DNA from: Favolaschia claudopus
Lineage: Eukaryota > Basidiomycota > Agaricomycetes > Agaricales > Mycenaceae
Direction: 5' to 3'
Length of the DNA: 64,000 bases
Assembly: GCA_037176885.1 (NCBI GenBank)
Contig: JAWWNJ010000031.1
Location: forward strand, 310,001-374,000
The first letter of the stretch is position 1; every line of letters begins with the position of its first letter. A program made the position numbers and the translations under genes. Under the pieces are notes generated by a model. The model was not told where the DNA came from and made no database searches. It saw only the letters and a program-made list of their open reading frames with translations. Positions 11,055-21,434 of the stretch are shown here, in pieces.

Positions 11055-12081
11055 TCAAGGCCAAAAATTCGTTATAACTGCTCCACGGTACCACCTGCAA
11101 ACCTTGAAGCTCCATTTTTCGTGCATCCCGCTTAAGTTTCGTTCCATGCGCGTCATTTGCCCGCCCACAAAATTGTATGCGTACCAGTCTTCAGGAATGA
11201 AAGTCTGGCGCTGGTCACTTGTAACTTCGATCGCTCGGATGAGGATGGCATATAGTTCATGACCGGCTTGAGCGTCCAGAGCAGCGTCTGTGAGGGAAAT
11301 GCTCAATTGCGTAGAAAATGTATTGAGGAGCGACACTTACAGTTTACCAACGACTGCGTTGATGAAGAATTTCCTGCTAGACCGACGTCCCATGTGGTCG
11401 TTTGTTCTTCTTTGTTCATAAAGCAATGAAGTACGTCGGCCACACAATGTTGAAGAGAGATACACCCGGCCTTGTTTCGATAATAAATAGGGAACGCTAT
11501 TTTGATCATCCACCCCAAGTCGATAAGTCGATAAGCTTCAATGGCGAAGTCGTACCAAATCATCTTCGCGTCGCTGTCGAGACCTACCCCACATTTGGCT
11601 ATCAATGGATCGACCAAGATGCGTCTCAGCTGGTCGGGACAGACTACGACAGTTAGAGCAGTATGTGGACCAGCATCAGTGGTCAACGTACCTCGGATTT
11701 GGGTCATGTCGAGGACGAAAATGTGGCTTTGGGTGGCTATTTGCACTACGCACACGAACAATCCGTGTTGTCCTCTGTCGGGCTGCAGTATATCGGCCTT
11801 GAGCGTCGAGTTTCTATCGATGGCAAATCATACCTTGTACTCGGTGTCGAAACCTATGAAATCCCCAGATCGGATATTAGACAAAGCGGCGTTTGAACTT
11901 GTTTCGTCCTCTAACTTGACTACTTCGCGATGTATGTTGTACGGTGGGAGCTTCCCATCATAATATTTATGAGAGCGTATTTAATCTTGTAGAAGAGACC
12001 ACGTACCACAACGTCAATTGCATTTCCAAGGGAAACAACAGTGAGTGCTGCTCTATCGAAAAGTTCGTGGGTGTTCTGCAT
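11055..12081 (-). CDS. DEDDy-type 3'-5' exonuclease domain protein
   Basis: Exons, reading 12081 to 11055: 12081-12007, 11950-11834, 11782-11692, 11643-11341, 11287-11055; 272 aa. The introns are 56, 51, 48 and 53 bp and all joins keep frame. The three exonuclease motifs of the RNase D/WRN family are present: Exo I GFDTE (D60, E62), Exo II KCGVGLDSD (D119) and Exo III YAALDA (Y196, D200). The Exo III tyrosine codon is itself completed by a splice. The four acidic residues bind two metal ions and the Tyr marks the DEDDy subtype. No helicase or HRDC domain follows, so it is a stand-alone nuclease domain. Substrate (DNA or RNA) unknown. An alternative acceptor at 11798 would lengthen the protein by five residues. 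Confidence 0.8.
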
Positions 12082-13013
12082 TTGTAATCTGCGAATACAT
12101 TTTGTTAATAACTTCGTGTGATTTTATCTTTAGTGGTCGACGTACGTCTCGGACAATCAGTGCGGAAATTACTGAGCGTAGATTGACTTTGAGAGCTAAG
12201 TATACATAACAGTAAGGCTGTACTTGCCGTCTTGGGGCGTGAAAATTGACTAGCGGCAAGCTTGAATTGAGGGAGACGCGATGAACAGAGACGGTTTTTG
12301 GTTTAGAGTAGGATACTAGCCTTTATATAGCTTTGTCGGAGAAGAAAAGATTAGACACAGATGGATACATTGTCTCGCGCTTACTTTTGGTTGGTTTTGA
12401 TACAGCGAATCCATGTCTTCCGTCCCGGTTGGGTCTTGGAATGATACTTCTGAATTAGTCCATCGATCTAACGCCGATATAGTGTGCATTGATCATCCCA
12501 GGCATCTCCGTTGTAAGCAAGCAGAATGCGCGGTCCCATACTCTGTAACGCGTTCGGTGTACCACGTACTAGCGGACAGAGAGCACTGGTGGTAGGCGGT
12601 TTTGATATATGGTCGAAAACACAGCGAAGAAATAATTGCAAGATTTCAAGAGCGGTCGGCATGAATTTCCAAGTCGTCCTTCATGCGTTCATTGTAACAA
12701 CGAGTGCACGAAGTCAAACCACCGGCGTCGTCTTCGGTGCATCACGTACTGGCGACAAGTGGGTACGACTAGAGAACCGACAAGTGTAATCTGAGTGAGA
12801 TCTGGAAGCGCTTGTGTTTGTTGATGATTGACTGTAACTTCCCGATTTGTTTGATGTGACCGAATTTGTGACATCTCTTTGGGAACTTCTTTATCAATCG
12901 CCGGCTATTGCTTCGGGCTTTAAATTCGAGCAAAATGTATGGAACAAGTGTCGACTCTTTGGTCTACCCCAGCACCCCGCTATCTATCTACATTGCTTTT
13001 TCTCGCACTCTCC
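12082..13013. other. Divergent spacer, exonuclease / TET-JBP genes
   Basis: About 930 bp between the starts of two divergently transcribed genes. No gene seen. It must hold both promoters; no operator-like motif was recognised. Confidence 0.5.
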
Positions 13014-14341
13014 ATGAAGCGTTACTTCACTCGTAGTTCGGTATCAGCAGCTGCTACGTCTGCTAAACCCGACTCTTTATCCTCGTTTTCTCTCAAACCC
13101 TCGACGTCGGCGTCTGGTACATTGGCCGACACTCGTTCTGTGTCCCCCCCTCCGTCTGGTACATTGGCCGACACTCGTTCTGTGTCCCCCCCTCCGGCTG
13201 CGAAGAAATCTCGTGTAATCAATGAAGACGATCCTCCTACTGAGGAAGACTTGAAACGCATGGAGAAAAACTTCGGACGCGACGTCAAACGTCTCGTGAA
13301 GATTGCCAGAGAAAATAAAGGTACCTATCTATACGGTGTATGGGCTTTACTCATGTTCGACTTAGTGGTTGTCCCTGGGTTTCGTTTTCTGGCAGCCATA
13401 CGTGGTGAACCGCAGCCCGTCCCAGAGGATCTCCACAGCTGGTTGGATGGAGCTCCTCGTGTCGCTTGCAGTGAAGACGGGTTTGCTCTAGTGGTCCATA
13501 TACCCGGTGCTATCAGACAAGCGTCTGCGGTGCGTCTTTGTTTCTTTTAAAAGTTGTTTAAGTTTCTTACCATGTGTGTTCCTTAGGATCTTTTGTTGAC
13601 TCAGCTCGTCGACTTCGTCGACGAGGGCTTCAATGGTACTCTGTCTTTGGTCGCTGGCGCTGACGGTAAGACTCGGGACCAACGCGCCTCATACCATGAG
13701 CATCCAGGCCAAATCGCAGGACTATTCAAGCTGGTCCGAGCGTGGCTACCTATCGGCCATCCCGTACGTGTTCTTCTTTCTTTTTATTGTTCTATCCCGT
13801 TCAATCCTCTTGTTGCCAGCACTCTAATCCGGTACCCTCGCGCGACCTCTTGAAGACTGGTAGGGGGTTCGCTGCCAGCCTGAATCTCATAGCCCAGCTG
13901 CGGCTCGTGTCTCATCGCGTCAATTGCATCGTCGAGGCTGTCGATCCCAAGCATTTCCAACAGCTGAGGGAGCTTCATGCTGCTGCGTGTCGGCGTTATC
14001 GCTTCTACGATATTCTTGGGACGAAGGATCCGCTGTACATGGAAGGACGAGAACTCATGTACAACCGCCAGACCCCCCTTCATGCGGACAACTCTGACCC
14101 GCTTACCGGCTGGGCTGTCCTCGTCGTTGTCGGCCCTTTTACAGGCGGTGACTTGTTCATACCTTGCTTGAATATGCGCTTACTGTACAACCACGGAACT
14201 ATTATCATGATTCGGGGTAAGCTTTTGCCACACGAAGTGGATGCTTTCAGTAACGGACAGAGGGTAGCTATCGCTCATTTTACTCATATGACGTTTTGGA
14301 AGAAATTTGGTATGGTACCGATCCCTAGTCGTTTTACCTAG
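13014..14341 (+). CDS. TET/JBP-like 2-oxoglutarate/Fe(II) dioxygenase
   Basis: Exons 13014-13529, 13587-13763 and 13820-14341, 404 aa; introns 57 and 56 bp, both phase 0. The C-terminal half matches the fungal TET/JBP double-stranded beta-helix: metal ligands HAD (H319, D321), a GPFTGGDLFIP strand, the distal ligand in LLPHEV (H369) and the 2-oxoglutarate-binding Arg in NGQRVAIAHFTH (R379). Members of this family oxidise 5-methylcytosine or thymine in DNA, and many in Agaricomycetes are linked to KDZ transposons; no KDZ transposase is visible here. The N-terminus is low-complexity and basic, with a duplicated 14-residue unit, and may be a DNA-binding or nuclear segment (inference). I chose the ATG at 13014 because an in-frame ATG at 12939 would add an unlike-looking hydrophobic leader. 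Confidence 0.8.
13113..13196. repeat. 42-bp in-frame duplication in the TET/JBP gene
   Basis: Two identical or near-identical 42-bp units encode SGTLADTRSVSPPP twice in the low-complexity N-terminus. The frame is kept. Its near-identity points to a recent slippage event. Confidence 0.85.
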
Positions 14342-14648
14342 TTATGCACCTACTTCGTTATCGTTCCCTTTGGACTAGATCGTCTTCTTTTCTCCGCGTA
14401 CAAAGACAAAGTTGATGACCCTAGCTACCATAGCTACCATAAACAATTCGAAGGCGTGAATTTCTTTATTTGTGAGTTGGCCACAGTATTTGTGTTGATC
14501 CCGATACAATTGGGCTGCTTTGTTGTAATGTGTTACAAACTATAAAAGTGCTCGCCCTTTACTGATTCCCTCGATAAGAAGTTGCCCTTCTACCATTTTG
14601 ACCTCTCTTCGCAAGTTTTCGTTCCACTGTATTGAATCGTCCTCACAT

Positions 14649-14698
14649 GTAAGTGCCTGTGCGTCTGGCTCGTTGCTGTCTGCTCACCGTGCTGTTAG
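14649..14698 (+). other. 5'-UTR intron of the 14700 F-box-like gene
   Basis: GTAAGT..GTTAG, 50 bp, ends one base before the chosen start codon. If it is spliced, the upstream ATG at 14598 runs into a stop within a few codons, so the ATG at 14700 becomes the sensible start. Confidence 0.55.
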
Positions 14699-14699
14699 C

Positions 14700-16022
14700 A
14701 TGTCTGAAAGTCCGGTTCACAACGTACCGTTGACCGATGATGCGCTGGGTTATCTGTTCGAGGTCGCACTCGTTTTTCTGTGCGGCGCCGATCCGATTGC
14801 ATACACCCAGCTTCGCGCAACGATACAACTGGTTTGCCGCTCGTGGCGTCGGGTTGCATTGGGTAATCATAACATCTGGAGCCTGATCTTCGTGGACGGA
14901 AATTCGTCCAACTTCGAGTTGGGTACTCTTCTTCAGCGATCTGGTGTCGTGCCTCTCGAGCTCGTCTTGGACCTCTCCGAATTCGATCGCACTCGCTCTT
15001 TCGTTGAGGAATACTTCCTCCATACGAGTCCCTTCATGCACGCGGCCATGTCCAGATGTGCTCGTCTGAGAGTACAATGTGAAGCGCTTGTGGATTACGA
15101 AGCTGTCTTTCGTTGGTTATCCTCTTTCCGGTCCACTAGCGTGCAACACGTTACCTTGGATCTGTACCCCCCCGAAGACATGACGGACGCTCACCATACG
15201 TCCATGCCCCTCCTCCCCTTCTCGCTGCCATCCTCCCTATCCGTCGTGCACTCGCTCGTTCTCTTTGGACGATTGATCCGGCCTACGAATCTGACCAAAC
15301 TGGTGCTGGACTCTGTCGGGCATGATATCGAGATCGATGCTGCACAATTAACAGACGGGTTACAGAAATGTAACGGACTCACTCACCTGTATCTTATCAA
15401 CATTCGTACGAGCGACATTCCAGCCCGTGCCATCCTGGAAAATGGTCAATGCCGCCTCCCGAACGTCACCCACTTGTATATCGTGTGCAGCCACCAATCG
15501 TGCTGCTACTTCGTCACCACGCTTCTTTTGCCTGCACTCACTTCCTTGAAGTTTGACGGCGGCGCCAACGGTCTTCAATGTTTACTTGGAGACAGTCATG
15601 GGTATTGCAACCAGGGCTGGGACCGTGTTCGGGTATTATCCCTCGTCATACACGAATCGGCACATACAATCGCTTGCATTCTCCCCCGTTTTCCTGGAAT
15701 ACGTGACTTGGACTTACGAGCCTATGAAACTTCCGACATGGGCTCTGTGTGGGAAGAGGTGTACCTTTTCACCCAACACGAACCTCGTCCTCTCTGTCCC
15801 GAGCTTTCTATGATCCATGTGGGGAGCGCTTTGTCCCAGGTCGATGTGCAAAAGATCTTGAGGACTCGCCCGACTGGTCACTTCGCCCTCAAGTGTGGCG
15901 TCAGTAGTTATGTACAGGGAGTCTCTGGGGGCTTGGAAGTCTGTAGGTTTGCCGCAGACACCGAGGACGTCGTTATGGATGTCTGTGGGTCCATCATTCC
16001 TTCGCGTCTCGAATTTGATTGA
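14700..16022 (+). CDS. F-box/LRR-like protein
   Basis: Single coding exon, 440 aa, from MSESPVHNVPLTDDAL. The F-box-like core is VPLTDDALGYLFEVALVF, then IQLVCRSWRRVALGNHNIW and SLIFVDG. Leucine-rich units follow (LTKLVLDSVGHD, LTHLYLINI, LTSLKFDGG, IRDLDLRAYE). The frame is also open upstream to 14598, but a probable 5'-UTR intron (14649-14698) puts that ATG out of frame. Family role would be substrate binding for an SCF ubiquitin ligase; the target is unknown. Stands apart from the 1-7.5 kb group, behind the TET/JBP gene. Confidence 0.78.
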   Translation: MSESPVHNVPLTDDALGYLFEVALVFLCGADPIAYTQLRATIQLVCRSWRRVALGNHNIWSLIFVDGNSSNFELGTLLQRSGVVPLELVLDLSEFDRTRSFVEEYFLHTSPFMHAAMSRCARLRVQCEALVDYEAVFRWLSSFRSTSVQHVTLDLYPPEDMTDAHHTSMPLLPFSLPSSLSVVHSLVLFGRLIRPTNLTKLVLDSVGHDIEIDAAQLTDGLQKCNGLTHLYLINIRTSDIPARAILENGQCRLPNVTHLYIVCSHQSCCYFVTTLLLPALTSLKFDGGANGLQCLLGDSHGYCNQGWDRVRVLSLVIHESAHTIACILPRFPGIRDLDLRAYETSDMGSVWEEVYLFTQHEPRPLCPELSMIHVGSALSQVDVQKILRTRPTGHFALKCGVSSYVQGVSGGLEVCRFAADTEDVVMDVCGSIIPSRLEFD

Positions 16023-16191
16023 GGTACTTCTATTCGTTCGATATCTGTTGTCTCTATGTATTGACTCCCATTAGATATTGTGTGTTGGCAATGCCAGAGA
16101 ATCAAGCGTTTTTAGGTGTAGAATCGTTATTGTATATTTGTTCGATGCTCGTTGTGAGAGACGAAGGAAGAAATGTCACGCTACGTTACGG

Positions 16192-17418
16192 TCACTCTTG
16201 CTCTTTTTCTACCGGCCCCGCCCTGTCGCCCAGTCGCAAGTCTTTGAACTTACGCCGAGTACGGCCTATATCCATTTCCTCGTCATCTTCTTCGTACCAG
16301 TTCTTCCGCTTAAGTTCGAGGTAGGCAGGCGGTGGCGCGTGCTTCCGTGCTTTGACAAGCTCAGCAGCCTAAGAGGATACATTAGTTTGAAGATCTTGTT
16401 AGGAAGGGAGTTGTACTCTTGAAAACGAGGCGTCTTCCAAGGTAAGTGCGTTCATTTGAAATACGACCTTGATCGCGTTATCTTTCGTAGGAAAGGCGAT
16501 GATATTTCCTTGTACTTCCACAATGTCGCCTGCTCGAAAATTGGCTGGAAAACATTCGTACAACACGCTGCTAATACTCAGCAAACGCGAGTCAATCTCA
16601 ATTACTGTTGATAACTTACTCTTTATCGTTTCCCATCCCGCGCTTGAAGTACCGCACGATGTTGGCAGAGGTATGAGCATATCCCTGGGACTTGTATTTT
16701 GCGAACTTCCCGAATGGATCGACTCCAGGCCCAAACGGCACTTCGTCCCTGGTATGGCCGTTGATTTTGGTTAAATACAGACACGAGCAATTCAGTCGTA
16801 TATCTCCGTAGCCTTCGCCAATATTCCATTCCGGCAAATACTGCGAACCCAAGAAGCGCCGAAAGGCATCAGTGACGATTTTGGTGTTCATAATCATGTC
16901 GTCAAAGGCTGCAGATCCTAGGCCCACTATTTCGATGCGTTGGGTAAGTGCAGCGGCTTTATGTGCGTTTAAACTGGATTTACGATGGTTTCTAGGGTTT
17001 TATTCTGTGAAACGAGGCACTTACTGAGAAATTTCGCCTGGAACGAGGTTGATTTTGGATAACACGCCATGAATTCTAAATGTCATCTCGTGTTCGACCG
17101 TACCACTGCTGGATATTGCACCAATTTTCCAGATACGACGTCCACCGTTTTGCCGAGCACCTTCGTGGATAATTGTGTTGTCCAGCTGCCGCGCGTCAGT
17201 CAGATTAATATATTCGCCTGTGTTTCGCTGACTTGCATTCAGGTTCCCGAAGTATTGTACGTCGGGTCTGGATGAAATATCTTGTTCGTTCTTACGATCG
17301 TGAATAATTTTGTCTAACGCGGTGACTATGCAGATCGTCATTAGAAGACCAGTGTCATGTAATATGAAAACAGTTCAATACCGGCGTTCGCTCGATCGTA
17401 GTCTTCGCTGAGGTTCAT
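16192..17418 (-). CDS. Uncharacterised Agaricomycete protein
   Basis: Exons, reading 17418 to 16192: 17418-17382, 17325-17025, 16991-16620, 16570-16417, 16368-16192; 346 aa. The introns are 56, 33, 49 and 48 bp. The 33-bp one is unusually short but is the only choice I found that keeps the conserved RIEIVGLGSAAFDD segment in frame. Conserved-looking parts are DPFGKFAKYKSQGYAHTSANIV, FRAGDIVEVQGNIIAF and LEDASFSR, and a basic/acidic tail (RRKFKDLRLGD) closes the protein. I recall this layout from many unnamed Agaricomycete proteins. No catalytic motif, signal peptide or membrane segment is seen, so no function is assigned. Confidence 0.65.
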
Positions 17419-17811
17419 GGTGGGTCGCAAAATCCGTCACCAAGTATAGGTTGGTTATGGAAAGTTAGAGTCCAAGTTTATCGTGCTAATTACTCTCCGA
17501 CTTGTAGTCCTACAATCACTTTCGTTATGCAACAATTTGACCGCACTTCCAAATCGAATATTCGGTATTGAAGAAGGGCAATCAATCGAAAGCACGGCTA
17601 CCGGCGCGTGCGTTTCAGACTTTCTGAGATAGATCTCTTCTCCATCATTTGCTGTCGTCACAACATGTTACGAACAACGTAACGACTTGAGGAACCCCCT
17701 TCTCGACTTCGGAGACCATAACTTTTTTTTGGCCCGATTCCAAGCCGTGATGGGCGATCTGTCCAGCGTGTTTGTACCTATAAGAGATCGTTCGGTCACC
17801 AAGTATGTCGG
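17419..17811. other. Divergent spacer
   Basis: About 390 bp between two divergently transcribed unnamed genes; nothing recognisable beyond presumed promoters. Confidence 0.4.
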
Positions 17812-20800
17812 ATGTCTTTCTCTTGGCCGTCCACCTTTTTCTCTGACACCTCTTTTCCACCATCGACTCCTCAGTCTCTGTTTCCAAAAGCCCCTTTAAA
17901 TCCCGTTCAACGGTCAGTGTCTGTCTTCGTCCTTTATACTTGCAGGTTTCTAACTAGTAATCGCTGTCTTTCTGCAGAGCATATTCGCCTTCGTCGTTCA
18001 TTGACGACATAGCCATAGAGTCTCGACTTGCTCTCTCCCTTCGCGACCGAATCAACTAACTATGCTAACAGAGACGAAGAGGAGCCTGAAGGTGACAACG
18101 ACCGACAGAACGATAACGACAGTGATTCCGAAGAGCTTGTATTCAGCGAACACGACTCCGACGTTGCTTTTATCAACGACTCGTCTGATTTGTCGGTGTA
18201 CGATTCCACTGACGACGAGAAACCTATGTGAGTCATTGATTTCGTTTACTCTTCAAGTGGGCTCACTGTTAGCGATGATAGGACTAGTATCGATAACAAC
18301 GACGAGAGCGAACTGTAAGTTGCCCTACTGTTGTGGAAGTTGTGAATACTCATTGGCAATCCTTTAGTTCTGATCTTCCGGCGGAAGTCGCCGTCCGTTC
18401 GCCGAGCAAGAAAAGAACGCCGAAAGCCACGAATTCCAGTTCCGACGACGTTACTATCGTGCCTACTCCGCCTTCCAAACGAAAGGGAACTCGACGCCGG
18501 TACGTGTCTTTTCGTTCTGATCGTGTTGCTCTAACTCGTTGAAGGACCCGTGCCGTTGTCGACATGGACACCGATGAAGAGTATGTCTTTCTCTCGATGC
18601 TTGTTGAAGGACAAACTGCACATAGACTCAGAAATGCCGTTATCAAAAAAGACGATAGGTATGTTCGTCCTTTGCTTGTGCCCACAGACCTTTATTTACT
18701 TCTCCAAGCATGTTTTCCAAAGGCAGTGCTGTCAAAGCAAGGTACGTCTTGTGTCTTTCAGTTTCGCATTTTACTAACAGAGTTAGCACGTTGCCTCCTG
18801 CTTTAACCACGCGGTGTGTATCTTTTTATATGACCTCCGATCTTGAGGTATTTCTCACGATCGCTGTATTTCAGTCAAACTAGTCGTGAGACGTCGTCGA
18901 CTTTGTCCACTGCTTCGTCCCAAGACGTCTCCTTCGCCGTTGACGCTCGTGCGGTCAACAGTACATCAACGGACAACGCAATGTGAGTAACTCTATCTAC
19001 GTTCTGCGGGAGTAGTAGTTGACGGTGCATAATGGATAGCATGAATACCGGTAATGTCGGCACCGCAACTGCTGAAACAAGGTATATGTCGGCGTTCTCC
19101 TGTCCCCTTTTAATCGACTACCGTTCATACAGCGATGTCGTTACGAGCGCGCCAGACACGCTTTTGGCAGTCGTAAACAATGCCGCTCCCGTCAAAGAAG
19201 TTGGTTCATCGCTGACTAGGTAGGTAGCTTGCTGGCTTCTTGTTTTTCGGTGTAACTAACGATATTCTAGTGTCAGTGACTTTCGTCAAGAAATGCAAAG
19301 GTTTGCCACTTGCTCATCGCTCAGCATCGAGCGTGTCTTACCGTTGTCTAGTTACATGCAGGAGCTCTTGAAGACCGAGATGAAAGGCGTTACGCATTCC
19401 ATTTTGGGAGCAGTCTTACCCGCACTCCGCGAACAGATGGCCACTCACCAAGCCTCTGCATCAGCCCAACCGTCTACACCCGTATGTCTGGCTTGTCTAT
19501 CGTTGTCTATATACGTCGAATTACATCGTACTGTCCAGTTACCGGTCACACCAAAAAACAACGGCACGTCTGACCGCATTGCGACTGAGGATAGCGCTGT
19601 GAGTGTTCACGTTATGAACCCCGCTTTGCAGTCTCATGGACATTCATAGGTCCGAGTCCCGTCTACACCCGTGTCACCGCCTTCTATGGCGTTCAACAAC
19701 GTGAACCGAACTTCTGCACAGGTGCACCCTGTTACTGGTGTCGCTGTATCTCTTTTCTTCTTTACTGCGCTTACCGTCCACTTATCACCCTGCTGTTCGT
19801 GCTATACAGACGTCTCTGCTACCCGCATTTCAGACTCCTCCTGCAATACATCTCAGGCGCGTATTGAGGCTCGGGCAGATAGCGGATGCTTATCCGTGTG
19901 CATAGCGCCCGTCCTTATTCAGAAGTCGTTACGAGTACCCCAACTGGTCCAACGTCAGTAGAATTTCGACCCCCTCCCTCCCCCAACTCATTTGTTGTAT
20001 CTTTCCTATTGTTCTAGTGTCCCTCCGTACACGCAGAGTGCTTCAAACCCCTTGGTTGCCAGTTCTACCGACGTGATCCACGACCCTGCTCGTAGTCCGT
20101 TTACCGTGGATGGATCCCCGTCCAAGGCCCCTTCGAAGTTGAGCAGCTCTTGTTTCGTAGACGACTGCTGACTGCTCTAATAGACGTCTCGACTTCCGTA
20201 ACATTTCCGACCGTCCTATCGGTAACATATTCGAAGTCAACGCCAGGTAACATGATGCGTTCTAATCTCTGATGGGAGTTATATTGACTCAAATTGCCAT
20301 ATAGTAGCACGTCAGATACTGGTCCGTCTGCTTCCGCCGCCACCGCGACCGTAGACGAAGAGACAAAGTAACGTTCATACCATTTCCTGATCTTACTGGT
20401 CTTCACTGTGAACAGATATAACATCGAACGTCTGTTCGCATCTCACGGAAAAAGAAAGCAAGTCGAAAACGTCGATGGAACTTCCAACGCGTGGGTGAGC
20501 TCCGTGTATCACTAACTTCTTTCCGTTCATTCCTGTGTATTTGTCCAGTGAGCCGAACTCTTCCCAAAGCGAAGATATAGCCGGGAATCCTGCTAAAAAG
20601 ACCAAAGTGCTAGATGACTTGACTTGGCATTCCGTTAATTAGTGAGCGCTTTCGACACATCTTTTCCATTTACTTCTGAACTACAAACTAGTACTCCGCC
20701 CATTCAATGCGAGGTCCACGACGAGGACCTACAGGACCCCGCTATTAAGCATTTATTCAATGGATTGTGTCCTCTTCCGTACGTGATTTGTTACGCTATA

Positions 20801-21315
20801 CTCCAATGTATAACCTACAGTCATAGTGGCGATAAATCTGTCGTCCCATCGTATACTCCTCCCTCTGAGACGTATGATAGTCGCCGCGGGGGACGAGTCA
20901 GCTTTTCGGGATGGGCACAGAATTTGAAGCAATTCTCTGTCGCGTACGTGTGTTGTTCTCTTTATGCAGGCGCTTTTGTGACGACCCATCTTTACTCAGC
21001 ACCTTGATAAGCGCCATCTCCTTCGTCGAGAGTGGTCGATTTATAAACGGTTCCCGTATCTCTCCTGCCGTCGTCACGATGCGGCCTGTGAGCTCGCGCG
21101 CTGACAACCCCATCAACTCGTACCGTGTTTGTATGGGAAGCGTTGGAGCCGTCTGTGTGTCTGTCGGTATGTGTACTCAGAGCTGCATCATGCGCACTAC
21201 CCTCGTCACTGGAAATCGATACCGCAAGTCTATCGGTATCGTGGTGCATAATCAAGACTGGGAACGCCTCGAAGCCTGGACTTGCGTCTGTTTTAACGAA
21301 GATGTCTTGTACTGT

Positions 21316-21322
21316 CAGATGT
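21316..21322. repeat. Left target-site duplication CAGATGT
   Basis: The 7-mer CAGATGT directly precedes the left inverted repeat and is repeated directly after the right one (25692-25698). Confidence 0.75.
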
Positions 21323-21434
21323 GAGGTGTGGATGTACCTTTAATCCAATAGACCCAGCCGTGGCAGGGGGGGACATTGGATTATGGGTACTGCTTGGCTG
21401 GGCAGCCGCGGCTGGCCCATAATACAATGTACCC
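21323..21434 (+). repeat. Left terminal inverted repeat, 112 bp
   Basis: Pairs with 25580-25691. It carries three copies, in alternating orientation, of a motif close to CCCATAATaCAATrTaCCC: 21340-21358 (degenerate), 21369-21387 (inverted) and 21416-21434. The inverted and direct copies can fold into a long stem with a GC-rich loop. These copies are candidate transposase-binding sites (inference). Confidence 0.8.

Noticed and set aside
14598..14699. Upstream start for the 14700 F-box-like gene
   Set aside because: A good 50-bp 5' intron lies between, and splicing it puts the upstream ATG out of frame.
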